64,000 bases of DNA from Struthidea cinerea (GCA_013397865.1 VZTI01004555.1:192326-256325); one strand, 5' to 3'. Positions 51,068-64,000 are shown, counted from the first letter of the stretch. Translations and numbers: made by a program. Notes: generated from the letters alone by a model not told the origin.

Positions 51068-54000
51068 CTTCTCTGCATTAGGACTTGCTGTGCTTTAGAG
51101 GCTCCTTACTGTGAAATTGGGTTTTTATTTTAATTTAGTGGGGCACAGATCTGACTTTGGAGAACAATTCCAACACCTCCCACATACAGGGCTGTAGTCA
51201 ATACAGCATTTGAGTGATTTTTTTTTTTCTAAATAGCTAATGAACTTTTCTCACATATTTGATAAATTGCTCCAGTGACTGTTAAAGGCTTTATGGATGT
51301 GCAGAAAGATCAAAACATAAGCCCTTCAATGAACTTCAAGAACAAAAAATGGAGTGATATTATTTAGATGGTTGCAGCACATAGTAAGTTTTCCATGTGG
51401 TGTGTTTAGCTGCTGTGATTGTTCCTTATTCTGATATTATTGGGAGAAATGAAACTAAACAGGAAGACAGGAATACCTGGTGACCATCCAGTAATGCATG
51501 TAAAATGAAACTGAGTGAAAACAGAGTGTACAAAGTCTCTTGGAGCAACTGCAGACTGGAAAGTTGCAGAGGAAGAGAAGTGGAAGAAAGCGGAACAAAA
51601 TGTACTTATTTACGCAGGTGAGGTCATAAATTTAATGTGTAACTAAGATAAAGGGATTAAACTTAGTATCTCCCTTTACTTGATTGTAAAACTTAGAATC
51701 AGGTTACCCTTGCAAAGTTTTACTTTCTGTGATGACTTGCTCAATGCGAAGGAAGTGGAGATCAAAGGTGGCTAATGGTATTTAAAATGATCTCTTTTTT
51801 TTAATTCCTGTAAGCAGCAAATTGAGTTGTAATGAGGGCGATGCTTCCTGGACTGCCCAGTGGTTTTTCAGGTAACTTTGAGAAACCTGTCACAGCTGTG
51901 CCTTGTTTGAGGTAGGAGAGGCATCCAAGCAATGCAGGAAAGCACTGAGTTTGGCTGGTGGTCGGTGTGTGAGTGGCACAGGGCTCTCTGGGCTTCCCCT
52001 GTGCAGAACAGTTGTGTCAACTTTCTTTTCAGACCCCTGACAGTAACTCAGCTTTTATTAGCAATCTCTCAATAGTAAGAAAACACAGGTGCATGTTACA
52101 AGAAAGGAGAAGTCAACAAGGACACCTCAAACAGAAAGAAAACCCTGGATATAAATCCATTTATTTTCCTAACGGGTTCAGCTGCTATTTTCTCAGGGCT
52201 GAGCTGCACACGTCTGAGCAGCACCAGATCCGGGCATGCAGGCTGGTGGAGCCCCGAGCACCCGAGGGCTGCTGCACAGGAAGGCTGGAGCAGCACAAAG
52301 AAGCTTCCAACTCCCCATCTGGAAAAAGCCCCCACAGGAGCACAGGCAATGGCAATGCCATCTGTCTTCTGCTGAGCAGATCTCCTCTCCTGGGAGCAGG
52401 AAAAAAGCTGGCACATGGAGGTGGTCTTTCAGTTCCTCGCTGCACGGAGGTTGGATGCAGATTGCTGGGTGGTACCTGTAGAGACCAGCCTGCACTACTG
52501 AGTCCCTTTTCCCTTTTTTCAGTCTGTTTTTCCAGAATTCCAGTTCTCTTTATTTGCCTTTTGCCTTACGATATCATTCTCCTGTCCCTTCCCGACAGAC
52601 AAGAAACAATGGATTCCTTCCTCCTCTCCTCCCTCGCCTTCATTCTTTTTCTGTGCCTTTCCCTGTTTCTCATCTTCTGCAGTCCCTTCTAGAGGGTGTG
52701 TTATCAACTGACAGAATATCTTTTTAAATAATTATTTTCCTCATGCTGGATGCTCCTTGGGTCACTGTGGACACTTCATCTGACCCAAATCCATAGGAAC
52801 ACTTACACTGTCCTCAAGTTTCATGTAGACTCTTGACTGGTGTATTTTGGCATGAAATACTGGCCTAAACAAAGAAAAAAGCAAGTCTCCCATTGAGTTT
52901 GAAAGTGATTTCCTATTCCTATTGATATTTTTAATATCAATTCTGCTACAGGTAAGAGGAGGAGATAAGTGCCCAGTGCCTTTTGTCACACACTTTTGCT
53001 CCTTTAGTAGAGTTAGAAAGGAATTGATTGGGTTAAAAAAATATCTGGTTACCCCTTACTGCCTGGCATCCATTTCTGTTACAGGGCATACCTAAATTTG
53101 TGTGGATTTCCAGCTGATGAATGTAAAAAACCTGGAGAAAACAAAACAGAAAATTTGTCTGCCCTTTATCTCACTTCGGTTTGCTTTGTGGTACGAGCTA
53201 TCAAGTTTAACCTATCTGGAGTTCTCTATAAATGTAGAGTTAAGTACCTGATAAGACACTAACTGAAAATTGCTGATGGAAAATATTTACATCTTCTCTT
53301 TAAAACTCTTAGAAAGGCTTAAGAACTCTTTAAAATGTGGGAAACTAAAACCAAGCTACTTCAGCATCCTCAAGTTCACTGCCTCAGTCTGCAGCCTGTG
53401 CATCCTGAGACCAACTTATCCACTTTTCTAGTTGTGTGAAAGGCTTGTAACAACTCAACAATATTGATAAAACTCTTGCAACTCAAGACTTAATCATGTC
53501 TTTTCCCATCCTACTGCAGAACCATGGAAAGCTTCCCCTCTCTGGCACCCTGCCCACATTGTCCCCTGGGTACCTACTGATCTCATTTTCTAAGAGGAAC
53601 TGAGGGGGAATTCCTGCCAGGCAGCTCTGTGGAAGTTGCCCAAGAAGTTTTAACACCCTATTCCTGGATGATACTGTCCCATCCTAGTTACCCTGCTTGG
53701 CTCCAGCTAGTCTGCAGATGCAGGTTCAAAATAAAATCAATCTCCATTCTGCTCCCTCCCCCCTTATTTGGGCAGCTAAGTGAAATCCAAACATATGGAC
53801 TGCATAAATCCTTTGTAAATGGCCTCGTGTGAAACACTCAGCCAAAGCAATGGTTATCATTAAACAAGTAATGACACCAGTAGAACGTAACATAAATGAC
53901 ACACAGGGACAGATCCTCAGCTGTGCAGCCCAGTTTGCCCAGTAACACCAGCCTGATTGACACTGGTCCCTTGGTGTTGGTGCAGTCAGCTGCCTGCTAC

Positions 54001-54119
54001 GAAACCAACCAGGAATCCACACAAGCCTTCTGCAAAGCTTTAAGAGGTGCCCTTGCAATGCCAAACTCTGAATGAAAGGATGTTCTGCAGCATTTGTGGA
54101 AGAGCAGGACATGAACAAC

Positions 54120-54296
54120 GGGACAGGCTGCCCAGGGAATGGTGGAGTCACTCACCCTCCTGGGGGTATTAAAAGCTGTGTAGATGTGGCACTTGGGGAC
54201 AGGGTTTAGTGCTGGGCTTGGCAGTGCTGGATTAATGGTTGGATTTGATGATCTTAGAGGTTTTTTACAACCTAAATGACTCTATGTTTCTGTGAC
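54120..54296 (+). mobile_element. CR1 3' end
   Basis: Starts GGGACAGGCTGCCCAGGGAA and passes through TGTAGATGTGGCACTTGGGG and GGTTGGATTTGATGATCTTA to the ending ACTCTATGTTTCTGTGA. The TTAGAGGTTTTTTACAACCT variant points to a different CR1 subfamily from the copies at 25704 and 51007. Confidence 0.88.
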
Positions 54297-57200
54297 AGCA
54301 AATTTTCAATAAACAGATCATAATCAAGAATGCATCCACAGCTAGGCAAACCAGAGTAAAACAACTGAAATAAAATACTGCTGGAGACAGGTTTAAATAT
54401 AGACTGACTCAAAAGCACGTGAAGAGCTGTTCTACTGCTGGGGCAAACTGTCTCTCAGTAATATGAAATGCCACAGGGAATGTGTCAGAATAGTTTGCTA
54501 CAACAAATAAACACACACACCCCCAAACCCACTGAATTTTTTAAGTAGTTATAAACTCTTACATGCAATCTAGGTAGTCCCAAGACTTTCTTAAAAGTAA
54601 TGAAACCGTGGAGCATGTTACATTAAAATACGGATCAAAATAATCATCTTAAATTTATGTCACACCTTCCAAGGAGCTCAGTTCATCGCACTTTTGCTTG
54701 TGTGGCATCTGACCAGATTGTCAAAACCCATTCTTACAGGGTGCTGCAGGGTACTATAACTTAAGTGATTCATGCATGCAGCTGTTGGAACTGCTTGTTG
54801 GGTTGTGAAAAAGCTCGTGGTGCCAAGTGCTGATCTAGGAGAACTCAGATCTCCATCAGCCGCCTTGGCTCCGAGCTGTTACTGAACAACAGATGGTAGC
54901 AGGAGTTAAGCAAACTAAGAAAATATTCTAAGTTAAAGGCCTCACAAGAACTGAAATTCTTGAGAAAATACAGAGAAAAAGTGTTGAGGTTTGAACTAGT
55001 TTTCATGTCCAAGTGATGTATGCCACTGAACTTTAAAGGGTACACTCATTTCTGGCAACACTTGTTATGGTGGAAGTTTTCATTTAACTTGGGCAGAAGC
55101 GACCATGAGTGGAATCAATACCACAGACATTTGAGGTACAGCTCAGAGCCACAACTCCTGCACATGAAGCTGCACTCGCCACAATGCCTGGCACTAAGGA
55201 AAAGATGAAAGAACCCCAAATCATATTTTGCAGTAGATTACGAGCAGCAGCAGCAATGAAGGGACAGCATCACGAGCACTGATGATTTCTTCAGCAGAAC
55301 AAGGACAGCACTGCAGTTCACAAATGGGAAGCTTGTTAGTGCTAAGGGGAAGAGAACTGCACAGGCTCTCACTGTGTCCTTATCAGCAGCATCAGCACAG
55401 AAGGGACAAAGTCAGTGCAAGATGCAAGAAAAACTGCTCTAGCAGTGATCCCAAACATGACAGGGGGGTATAGGAGAGGGCACAGAGTAAAGAGAGAGTG
55501 AAGTCTCATACCAGTGTAGAAAGAAAGTCTCTCTAACTCGATGTTCAATAACTTCTAGTTCTTGGTCTCACCGAGACAGCACACTCCAGTATTAGGTGAG
55601 GAACAAAAAGTATTTTCAGGACTTACAGAAGTTAGTGTTCAGCAGTGCTGATCCAAATTCACAAAGCAGTTTTCTACAGTACGTCTTTACTCCATGCCCT
55701 AGCTGAGCAAGAAAGCTCCTGCATTCCTGTGACCCATCTAAGTACACAAATTTCTTCAAACCAGCTCTGTAAGCAGCAGTACAGGCAACTACACTCAACT
55801 GAGACCAAAGTTCTTTCATTTTCAGAGAAGTGAGGACTTTCAGAACAACCTGGAGTTAAACCACTTAACAGAACAGGAAACAATTTATGAAGGAAATGTT
55901 CAAGCTGGCTTTCTTTTTCAACATTTTTGGGAGGAGACAATGAAAATCTGCACATTGACTACATATTTGCAACTTTACATTTTACTGTACTTTAACTCCT
56001 TATACTGGTCATCCAAACTGATCACAGTCCCAGGTTTCTAAGCTTGTTTTTACCGCATTTAAAAATACTTCAAAATCTATTTTGGGGCAGTAAATAATCT
56101 TGCTATCATGGAAAGCAAAATCAGAACAATCAGATTACTCATTTCGGGAGGTATTACTCAGTGCAAGAAAGCGTGGGAGAACCAAGCTCCAAAAATGAAA
56201 CTCGCTGGGACGAGATACATAAAAGTGCATTAAATTCTGTATGTAAACTACTTGGTTGAAAATTGAATCATCCCTTTAGGCTCAGGAATCAATATTCTGC
56301 AAAGTGCTGCACTCTACAGAACATCCCACCAAAACACCTAAGGATATGAGTAAGTTTGATCATATCAGTAGTTCTAGCAGAGTAAACAGATGTAAGAGTG
56401 GACACACTCAGGCCACATAGCCTTGTACCAAGTCCTCATTTCTGCAAGCAGCAAATCAATGCTCAGGAGAACAGAAGAATGCAGCAGATCTTAGAGTGCT
56501 GAAAAGTTTCAGCAGTACTATAAACTCCTAAGTGTATTCAAAAGCACCACACCTCAATACACAGCCCTGCAGTCCTCAAAAAATCATGAAATCCTTGTGC
56601 TTTTGGTAGACTCTGAAGAGAACGGATGTGCCCCACGTGTGACCTGGAAATTGCCAAGCTTCTTGTTCTCTTGTTTCTCTGCACTGTAGGGTCTCCAGGG
56701 CCACTAAAGCCTCGTAAGCAGCAGTAGCATCTCTGGATCTCTGGCACAAGGGGGTCTGTGCTGCCCCTGCTCTTACAGCCCAACAAGGTTTGCCTTTCCC
56801 CTGGCAAGGACACCTTCATTCCTCTCCTCTCATCCTCTGCTGCTCATCTCATCAGAAAAGCCAGTGAGGTTGGCCAGATGTAATAGGTCCTTGATAAATC
56901 TATGTGACTGTTCCCAGTTTTGTTCTCGACCTTCATGTGCCTGGATGTAGAGCCAGACACAGCTTTTGAGAGGATTCACACTATAATCTTCCTGTGGACT
57001 GAGGTCAGACTGACCAGCCCATCATCCCCCAAATTGTTCTCCTCAAAGACTGGCACAATTCTCACCTTCTCTCCACCACCACCAGGACCATCCCTCAGGT
57101 GCCACTGCCAGTCAGCACCCCACTATACATTTCCTTGTCCAGACTCACAGTCCTGCTCTTGGCATGGACATCACCGTACTCTTTCATGTCTTTATGAGAA

Positions 57201-60200
57201 GGAACTTGAGTAGCATATGTTAATTAAATGCAAAAAAATTGTGTAATAGGAATGTTCAGTTTGGGTTTTTTTTGGTGGGGGTTGTTTTTTGTTGTTGTTG
57301 GGCTTTCTTTTTTAAGAAAAAAGTGACATAACTTACATGTTGGCATAAAAACAACCTTATTCGTAATACTGCTACGTTAGAATTCAAAGAAAAAAATAAC
57401 GTGATCAGTTTATGCTTTTGCATTTGATTTACATTTTGCTCTTATCTGCAGGCAGCAAAATGGTCTGTTCTGAATTTCAGGCCATATTTTATGAATGGTA
57501 CAAAATATTTGGGATTAAAAAAATTTTTTAAATCTGTTTTGGGAACATTTGGTTTTGACTTACAGATTTGTGAGGGGAATATTTTAAAACACACTTCCTC
57601 CCCAAATCTGCAGTCCAATTGTTACAGTATCAATCGAACTTTGAGGACTTGAGAAAAAACCCCGAGAATTTGGGTAACAATAGACACAAAACCAACATCG
57701 CGCTGCCACCCTGTGGCTTGAAGATGAAACTTCTGCTGCGAAGGTTGGAGGAGGGATTATGTTTTATTTTAAGTCTCTAATCAGATTAAAGAGCACTTCT
57801 GCACAGGGAGCCGCTGGCAGCTGTTGGAATTCAGTGCAAGTTCAAGAGAAATCGTACGGAACAGATCAGGACAGAACCTGGTGACACCATGGGGGTTCTG
57901 ACATGGCTGTGTAGGTTATTAAGGAGACACCTGCCCTCAAAACCTACAACTGTGTCTTTGTCAGAGAAAGAAGAAACAGAAAAACATCTGCATCTTACAG
58001 AACAAAAGAGAAGGGGATCGTGATTTAAACTATTACACTTGAATAAAACAATGTAAGAAAATACAATTAAATAAATCCTAAAATTTTAAGTAAATCCTAT
58101 AACCACAAAATATTCAAGCAATTATAGGCTCTGCAAGAGATAAGTAACCTAACATCTATCACAGGGTTTTAATGCAAATCACAACCATGAGAACTAAAAA
58201 CTTGTAATAAAAATGTAAGACATAATAATTTGATTCCAGCTGAGTTTTTCCCCAGAGGAAGAAAATAAAATAACAAAAGCCCAGAATATACACCACCAGC
58301 AAATACTAAAGCTTGTATTACAATTGTAGCAGTTCAAAATGCAATCAACTTCAAAAGGTATGGTATTTTGGTATCTGTCAATATAAAATATCTATACAAA
58401 AAAAGAAGTTATATATATGGTGTGTGTGTGTTAGCTATTAAAATATACAAGACTGTGTGATCACTTTCACCCTATTGCAATTTTGATAATGTAAAATAAA
58501 AAGTAATTTAGAATAATTTTCTTTCAATTTTTTATCCACAAGAAGTATTTGTCTTTAAATTACATAGCTCCTACTTAGTTTTGAAAGAATCATTGACATT
58601 TTCTGAGGCCTCTTGGCTACTTTTAATAGGTTAACCAATTTGCCTTACTAAAAACAATGTTCAAAGCTTTGCTACCTTCCCCTTCTCAGTAATGAAAAGC
58701 CCAAAAGAGAGTGGAGGAAAGAGCACCAGGCAACTCAACACGGGGGTACAGGTGGTGTTTCTCAGCCTTACCTGTCCTCATCTAAAAGCCTGCTGGGAGA
58801 AAGATGCTCTCCAGGAAGAGCCCCCCAGCATCCCTCTTCTTTTCCAAGCTGCCACACCCAAGGTTGTGCTGCAAAGTTGGGCTCTGGAGTCCCTGTGCTG
58901 CTGCAGCAGTTTTGTTCTGCACATAGCTGAGTGCTGCTGTTGGGTGGGTTGAGGTTTCCCTCCCTCTGCTTGGACAAGCCCACACGTTCCTGCAGTAGCC
59001 TGGGATTTCAGCTTAGTCTGACAATTGATAGCAAATCACCGCAAGGAACAGAGGACAAAGCTTGACAGACACAGAACAAACTGTGGAGATACTCTGTCAC
59101 ACTCTATCCCAACTGGAGCTTCTCCAAGCACAGAGGGCTTCGTGTCCAGGTAGTCAGCACTCCTGGAACCCAGATGAAAGGTAAAGGCAGGACAAACAGC
59201 TTTTAGTTGCAGGATTTGCCATGATGAAACAGTATTACACCTAACCAATAGTTACAATGCAGCAGTATATGCAAGTTTGTACACATACTCCATACGTGGG
59301 AGCTTGATGACAGGCAAGTTTTGCTGCGATTCTATTTTAAATCCAGTTTGATCCTGTCAAAACCCAAAGCCATCACGCAATGACTAGTAGGGAGCATGGC
59401 GAAAGAGAGAAGTATTTATTCCTTGCACAGTGCTGGCATTTCCTGCTGTTTAATCAATCCACCCTGAGGCCAGTTGTGTGTTTTCAAAAGAACCAGGCTT
59501 AACAAAGCTGGGGACAAGGATACTGTTTCCATTTCTACTCCTTGGCTGCACCCCCTCAAAGAAAGATTCAGAAGATTTAAGCCCTTTGCAGATTGCTGCC
59601 ACTTCTGAGTGTCACAGCTGATGGCAGCAAACATAGCACAGAAGCAAAGCATAAATGTCTTACTCATATTCATAAGGGAAAAAAGGACATTGTCTTTAGC
59701 TCTCACCTGCATAATTTGGGGTTTATGCCCTGTCCTGAGATAAAATACAACTGCACCTAGTTATCACCTGTTCAGAAAGGAATACCAAGAAAAGTCTATG
59801 AATTGGCTACAAGTCAGGGCCCAAAAACAAAAGTAGGGGAAGAGGCTGAGGTGCTGGCTATATTAAACAAAAGACACATCAATCACAGAATGGAGAGCTA
59901 ACATTTATTTATTTTTATTTTTCACATTGTCTGGATCACCTGCAGAATGGCTCACTTTCCTCTTGGAAAAAAAGCAGACTCCTGGCCTGAATTGCAAAAT
60001 ATTTGGGAATTACTATGCGCACAGGACAAATGCTATTGAAGGAGATGACTCAAGTGTATTTGTTCTTTTCACTGAGCTTTTTTACAATGTTGTGGGTTTG
60101 TTCTAACACACTGTGGAGATATTGGAGACTACTGCAGATATTTACCACCTTAGACTGTCCTTAAATAACTGGTGTCTATGAAACCACACATTTCTAGAAT

Positions 60201-61788
60201 TTACTCACATATTAGTCTTAAAAGAAATTGTTTTATCCTGATCAGATCAGCTGACTTCTTTTTAGACATAAAGGTCTGCTCTTTGAGACATATGTCACCC
60301 GTAATGATACACAGGCCTCAGAAGTTTCTCATCCATCTGTAAAACCATTACTACAGGATATTTTTACCCACCAATATGCTGGCTCCTCAGGGGATCTCCT
60401 TCCCTTGGAATAGCAGGCAAACTTTGATTTTTGACACTTTGCACTGAGCAGGAGGGGAAGAACATACAATAACAAAAAAAAGGACAGTATTAAACCCAAT
60501 TTCCTGCTCTGTTGATAAACCAGACAATTTCTCTGGCTCTCCTTTACAGTCCTAGGGGTACCCTATGTGTTGTATTGCCACTCTATTACAGCTCAACAAT
60601 CAGTGACAACAGACAAGCCCTTGTGAGTAGGAGTTAATTAGGCAAAGAGAAAAATCTTTGTACCTCTCACCCAAAGATTTTTCCCTTCACACAGGTTGGT
60701 TTGGTTTTTTTTCTGTAGGCATTATAAAGATTTACAAACGGTCCCCAATCTTACCTCCCATTGTTTATCTGAGAACTGCAGAACTAGAAAAAAAACTTTC
60801 CTGAATAATATTTGAGTCTTTTGGTAGATGCAGGCAGTTTTCTCACCTTCTGAAGCCAGAGGAAGAGATGTGGTAACCACTAAACCCCATTTCTTACAAG
60901 AACGAAGCACCACCCCATGCAAGAGTTGTCCCCCCTGTTCTGTGCTCCTCCCGCCCTGCTCCTTCCAGCCTCTAACCTTCTTCCAGCCCTCCTGCTTTTC
61001 TTCTCCCAGGTCTTCATCCTGCATTGGGTATCTATCCTAATGCACAACCATCCTTCAAGCAGCTAGAGGATAACAAATAAGAACATTAAGCCATGAAATC
61101 TGTGTCATTGTTTACAGAGGACAGCTTTCTATGAAATACAGCGCTGACTAAATGAGCCAAAAAACCATTTCTATCAGCTAGTTTGAAACACAAATCATTT
61201 ATAAACAACATGTCTCATCTCTCCCAGAGCCTAGAAGCAAAACATTATTTTCAGTCTCTCACCCTCAGGAGAGAGTAAGAAAAAGCAGACACATACTCAA
61301 AGGTTTCATTTTGAAAAATATGCTTGACTGAAAACCACTTTTGTTCACTGCTTAAAGCTTCAAATGAAACAAAGCCAAGTTTTAAAACTCTTTTCTAAAA
61401 CTAACATCTAAATGCAATAAGCCACAGGTTTTTCCCATCCATAAAACTCAGCTTTGTGGTTTAAAATGATTGCCACAGACGCAACATTTTTATTTGCCCT
61501 GTGACACCTGACAGCTGGGAACTGCACCAGAGATCTGCCACCATCCTGACTTCATCTATTAGAGCTTTGAAAAGATAGATAATGCCGTAGAATTCCTGCA
61601 CACTCCGACTAATTCTTTCACTACTCACCTGACTTGAGAAATTTTTTTGTTTGTTACGGGGATGAAGATAAGAGACATTTCATAGTTGCTCAAAATGAAG
61701 ACTGGAGTAAGAACCAGTAAAGTCTTCCACTTTAACTGGCTCCAAAACATGCAGAACAGGGAAGCTAACCAGATCCATCAGCACATCT

Positions 61789-61828
61789 AGGCTGGCACAG
61801 ATGGTCAGTCCAGGCTGGCACAGATGGT
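61789..61828. repeat. Short direct duplication
   Basis: The 17-base segment AGGCTGGCACAGATGGT occurs at 61789-61805 and again at 61812-61828, 23 bases apart. A minor local duplication with no evident function. Confidence 0.8.
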
Positions 61829-63199
61829 TGAGAATGAAGTGACACCCCTCAGGAAACCCTAAAGGGCACAAATGCTTTTCAAGTGTGTCTGCACCGTTAT
61901 ACGAAGTGCTACAGAGGCTAGAAAGGATGTCATCCTGCACCTCACTGTGGCTGATACACCCAAAACCATGCCAGTGCCGCTATGAAGAACTGCTGCTCTT
62001 CAGCAACAGTCACCCCCACCCTTTGCTAGAGCATTTGCCACTTTCTTTGGGTAACTGCAGTATTCTGACATGCAAATACCCAGAATGCCTCCAACAGAAT
62101 GTCAAATAAAGGTGTCCCCACAAGGGAGAAGTCAGGCTCTCAATATGCACTGAAAGGGCCTTTCCATCTCTTCAAACAGAAATGGCTAAAGTGGAGGGAA
62201 ACAGGTAAAACAAGGTTATTCTACCCAAAACATACTAATCACAGTTGAGAAGACTGGGAAGCATGAGAGGGAGGCTTTGCTTCAGGAATTCAAGGCAAAG
62301 AATTTGAGAAACAGACCATCAGCTGTGCCACAAGGATTTCTTTCTTAGTGTGTGTCAAATCTATTCCTTTTTTCCTACAGTCTGAAATCAGCCACTCAAA
62401 TCAGCATTTTCCTGAGGCAAAGACCACCATAGTTTTCTCTTAGGCATAGCTGGTTTGCCAGATGAAAAGTCTTTTTTTAATGAAACATAGCAAAATCAGT
62501 AAAAGAAAACTACTTTGAGGTGCTGTCCAATAGTACTTTACTTCACTCCTACAGCACAAACAATACCAAGCCTCTGCAGTGATTTCAATGGAAAATGAGG
62601 AGTGAGCTGGTTTGTGGAGAGGTACCCCTGATCATTGACCATTTTTCAGACCACTTTGTGAGCTATTTCTGAGTGGGTATTCAGGACAATATGAAGTTTA
62701 GATGATCAACTCATACACATAAGTTGCTTTGCAAGAAAGACTTTTCAGTGGAGTTACTGAAACATTAACTATTGAGAAAAGCTTTTCTGCTCCAAGCCTG
62801 GTGTGCTATTGCACTTTCTATCAAAGTTACCATAGAAAGATTAAAACCATTCAAGCTGTCAGTAATCACAAATTGTGATAGCTCAAAAAAAACTTAACCA
62901 GAATCAGCAAATGCTCTTATTTGGAAAAGGCTTCATGCCTGGCTCCTAGTTTTCCTAGTTAGCTCACAAAGAAAATGTTGTGTGTGTCCAGAATGGATTC
63001 ACACTCACCTGAAAGCACAGAAGGAAGAACTGATTTGTATTCTGATCCCACAAAAGTGTGTCCTAACATGACCAACACGTGGAGAGAATATTCTGAATCC
63101 TGTATCACATCAGGAACACCAGGTAAGAGCATAGAGTGGTCCCTTCCAGAGAAGCATATCACAGCTAGGGAAAAGGAGAAAGCTGACTCAAAATAATCT

Positions 63200-63379
63200 A
63201 AAAAGCTTTAAAATATAAATGTTTATTTAGCTACAACATTTAAAAGTCCAATATAAAGATATAAAACATAGAAATTCCATAACTAATTCACATGCTAAAA
63301 GGATTAATTGACCAGCTGTAAGAAGAAGACTTCATGAAATTCATGGACGTTTTAGCCACAAGGGTTATTTCATCAAGTT
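63200..63379 (-). other. SIVA1: SIVA1 3' UTR (end approximate)
   Basis: Sequence following the SIVA1 stop on the - strand up to the first AATAAA, giving a short UTR of roughly 160-180 bases. The end is inferred from the poly(A) signal. Confidence 0.65.
63222..63227 (-). terminator. SIVA1: SIVA1 poly(A) signal
   Basis: TTTATT on +, which is AATAAA on the - strand, about 155 bases past the SIVA1 stop codon. It is the first canonical hexamer after the coding end. Confidence 0.7.
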
Positions 63380-63437
63380 TCAGACTTGAAATATTGAACA
63401 ACCATTGCAGAGAACTTGCTCTCCCACATCACCATAA
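63380..63437 (-). CDS. SIVA1: SIVA1 last coding exon (C-terminus)
   Basis: On the - strand, an acceptor (TTTTTTCCCCTAG) is followed by one base that completes an Asp codon split as GA|T, then YGDVGEQVLCNGCSIFQV and TGA. The 58 bases fit the phase of the upstream exon exactly. SIVA1 (apoptosis regulatory protein Siva, a CD27-binding protein) ends in a Cys-rich zinc-binding region closing with a VLCxxC(A/S)(M/I)F motif, which is seen here. Compared with human SIVA1 as recalled, the Cys just after the Val-Asp pair is replaced by Tyr. Confidence 0.88.
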
Positions 63438-63907
63438 CTAGGGGAAAAAAGAAACAAAACCAGAAGAAACAAAGTCAGTGTGCCTACTGTTTCTGGAACA
63501 TAACAATGGCATACTATTCCATTATCAACTGCAACCATGGGACTCCCACACAGCACACTCAGTATTTCTTTGTATCGCAGAATTGTAAACAATGAGGGCA
63601 AAAAATTAAGATTATTCCTTGGGATTGCATGCATTCAGCACTGGCCAGCATGCTATATTGCTGGTGGGAAAGCAAGAGAAATTTTTGCCTCCTACAGAAT
63701 TTAAATAAGAAGCTAAACTAGACTTGCACTAAGGTTGATTAGACTGCTTCACACAGGCATCTTGGTTCGCATGTTTCAGACCGTTTTACTGCTGCTAAAG
63801 CATGCGAAGAGTTTAAGTTCTTTACATGCATGAGCTAGATATCTGCTGCATCCAGCTATTAGGGCATGTGTAATCAAAATAAGCTTCAAAACTCGAAAGG
63901 CACTTAC
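63438..63907 (-). other. SIVA1: SIVA1 last intron
   Basis: 470 bases on the - strand between the GTAAGT donor (just below 63908) and the CTAG acceptor at 63438-63441. Nothing else is recognised in it. Confidence 0.85.
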
Positions 63908-64000
63908 TCAACAGTGGAGCACAAAGAGCAGGTAACCGTGCTACAGCAGCTGCAGAGCCTGCTGCAGTTCTGGCAGACGAACCGGTCACACTGCGCACAC
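63908..64000 (-). CDS. SIVA1: SIVA1 penultimate coding exon, partial (Cys-rich domain)
   Basis: Read on the - strand from the window edge, the frame is CAQCDRFVCQNCSRLCSCC, STVTCSLCSTV and then GA before GTAAGT. The spacing of CxxC pairs matches the C-terminal zinc-binding domain of SIVA1 (human [20 protein letters not shown] as recalled). In mammals this region takes part in binding CD27 and other partners and in pro-apoptotic signalling. The exon continues past the right edge, and the N-terminal part of SIVA1 lies outside the window. The gene converges on AKT1. Confidence 0.9.

Larger units (their letters stand above)
47641..63199. other. AKT1-SIVA1 intergenic spacer
   Basis: 15.6 kb between the two convergent genes. 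Contents I can name are a 17-base A run (48584-48600), CR1 3' ends (51007-51067 and 54120-54296), a TATATA/GTGTGT simple repeat around 58410-58430 and a short duplicated segment (61789-61828). The longest open frame (51973-52692, 239 codons, +) has no recognisable domain and is opposed by several frames on the other strand. The + strand turns visibly A-rich to the right of about 54 kb. No gene is supported. Confidence 0.7.

Overview
This is a vertebrate nuclear window, almost certainly from a bird and probably a passerine. It has GT-AG split genes with multi-kilobase introns, several CR1 retrotransposon 3' ends, and one short element that joins a tRNA-Ile-like head to a CR1 tail, a SINE type known from passerines. 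No bacterial, plasmid or phage gene is present, and most open frames outside the exons are chance intronic frames.

Positions 1-47640 hold nearly all of AKT1 (RAC-alpha serine/threonine kinase) on the + strand. Twelve coding exons between 7911 and 46103 encode residue 16 (partial) to residue 480 and the stop codon. Only the first 46 coding bases (residues 1-15 plus one base) are missing, and they must lie upstream of position 1. The exons join in phase at consensus splice sites. They carry most of the PH domain, the linker, the full kinase domain and the regulatory tail with its hydrophobic motif. The 3' UTR follows, with two candidate poly(A) signals.

The AKT1 introns hold the accessory content. 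Intron 1 has a G-quadruplex-prone CCCT run, a GC-rich minisatellite and a possible unannotated exon. The next intron has the SINE. The intron at 17683-24351 has a young, gutted endogenous retrovirus of about 4.8 kb, with two roughly 600-bp direct repeats only about 1.2% different, in the same orientation as AKT1. Later introns have a CR1 fragment, a perfect 28-bp tandem duplication and GC-rich patches that may be conserved noncoding elements.

Positions 47641-63200 are intergenic, with two CR1 3' ends and no gene I can support. At the right edge, on the - strand, are the last exon of SIVA1 (63380-63437) and part of the one before it (63908-64000), with a short 3' UTR. AKT1 and SIVA1 are therefore convergent, the same arrangement as in human. 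AKT1 is the central growth and survival kinase. SIVA1 is a small zinc-binding pro-apoptotic protein.
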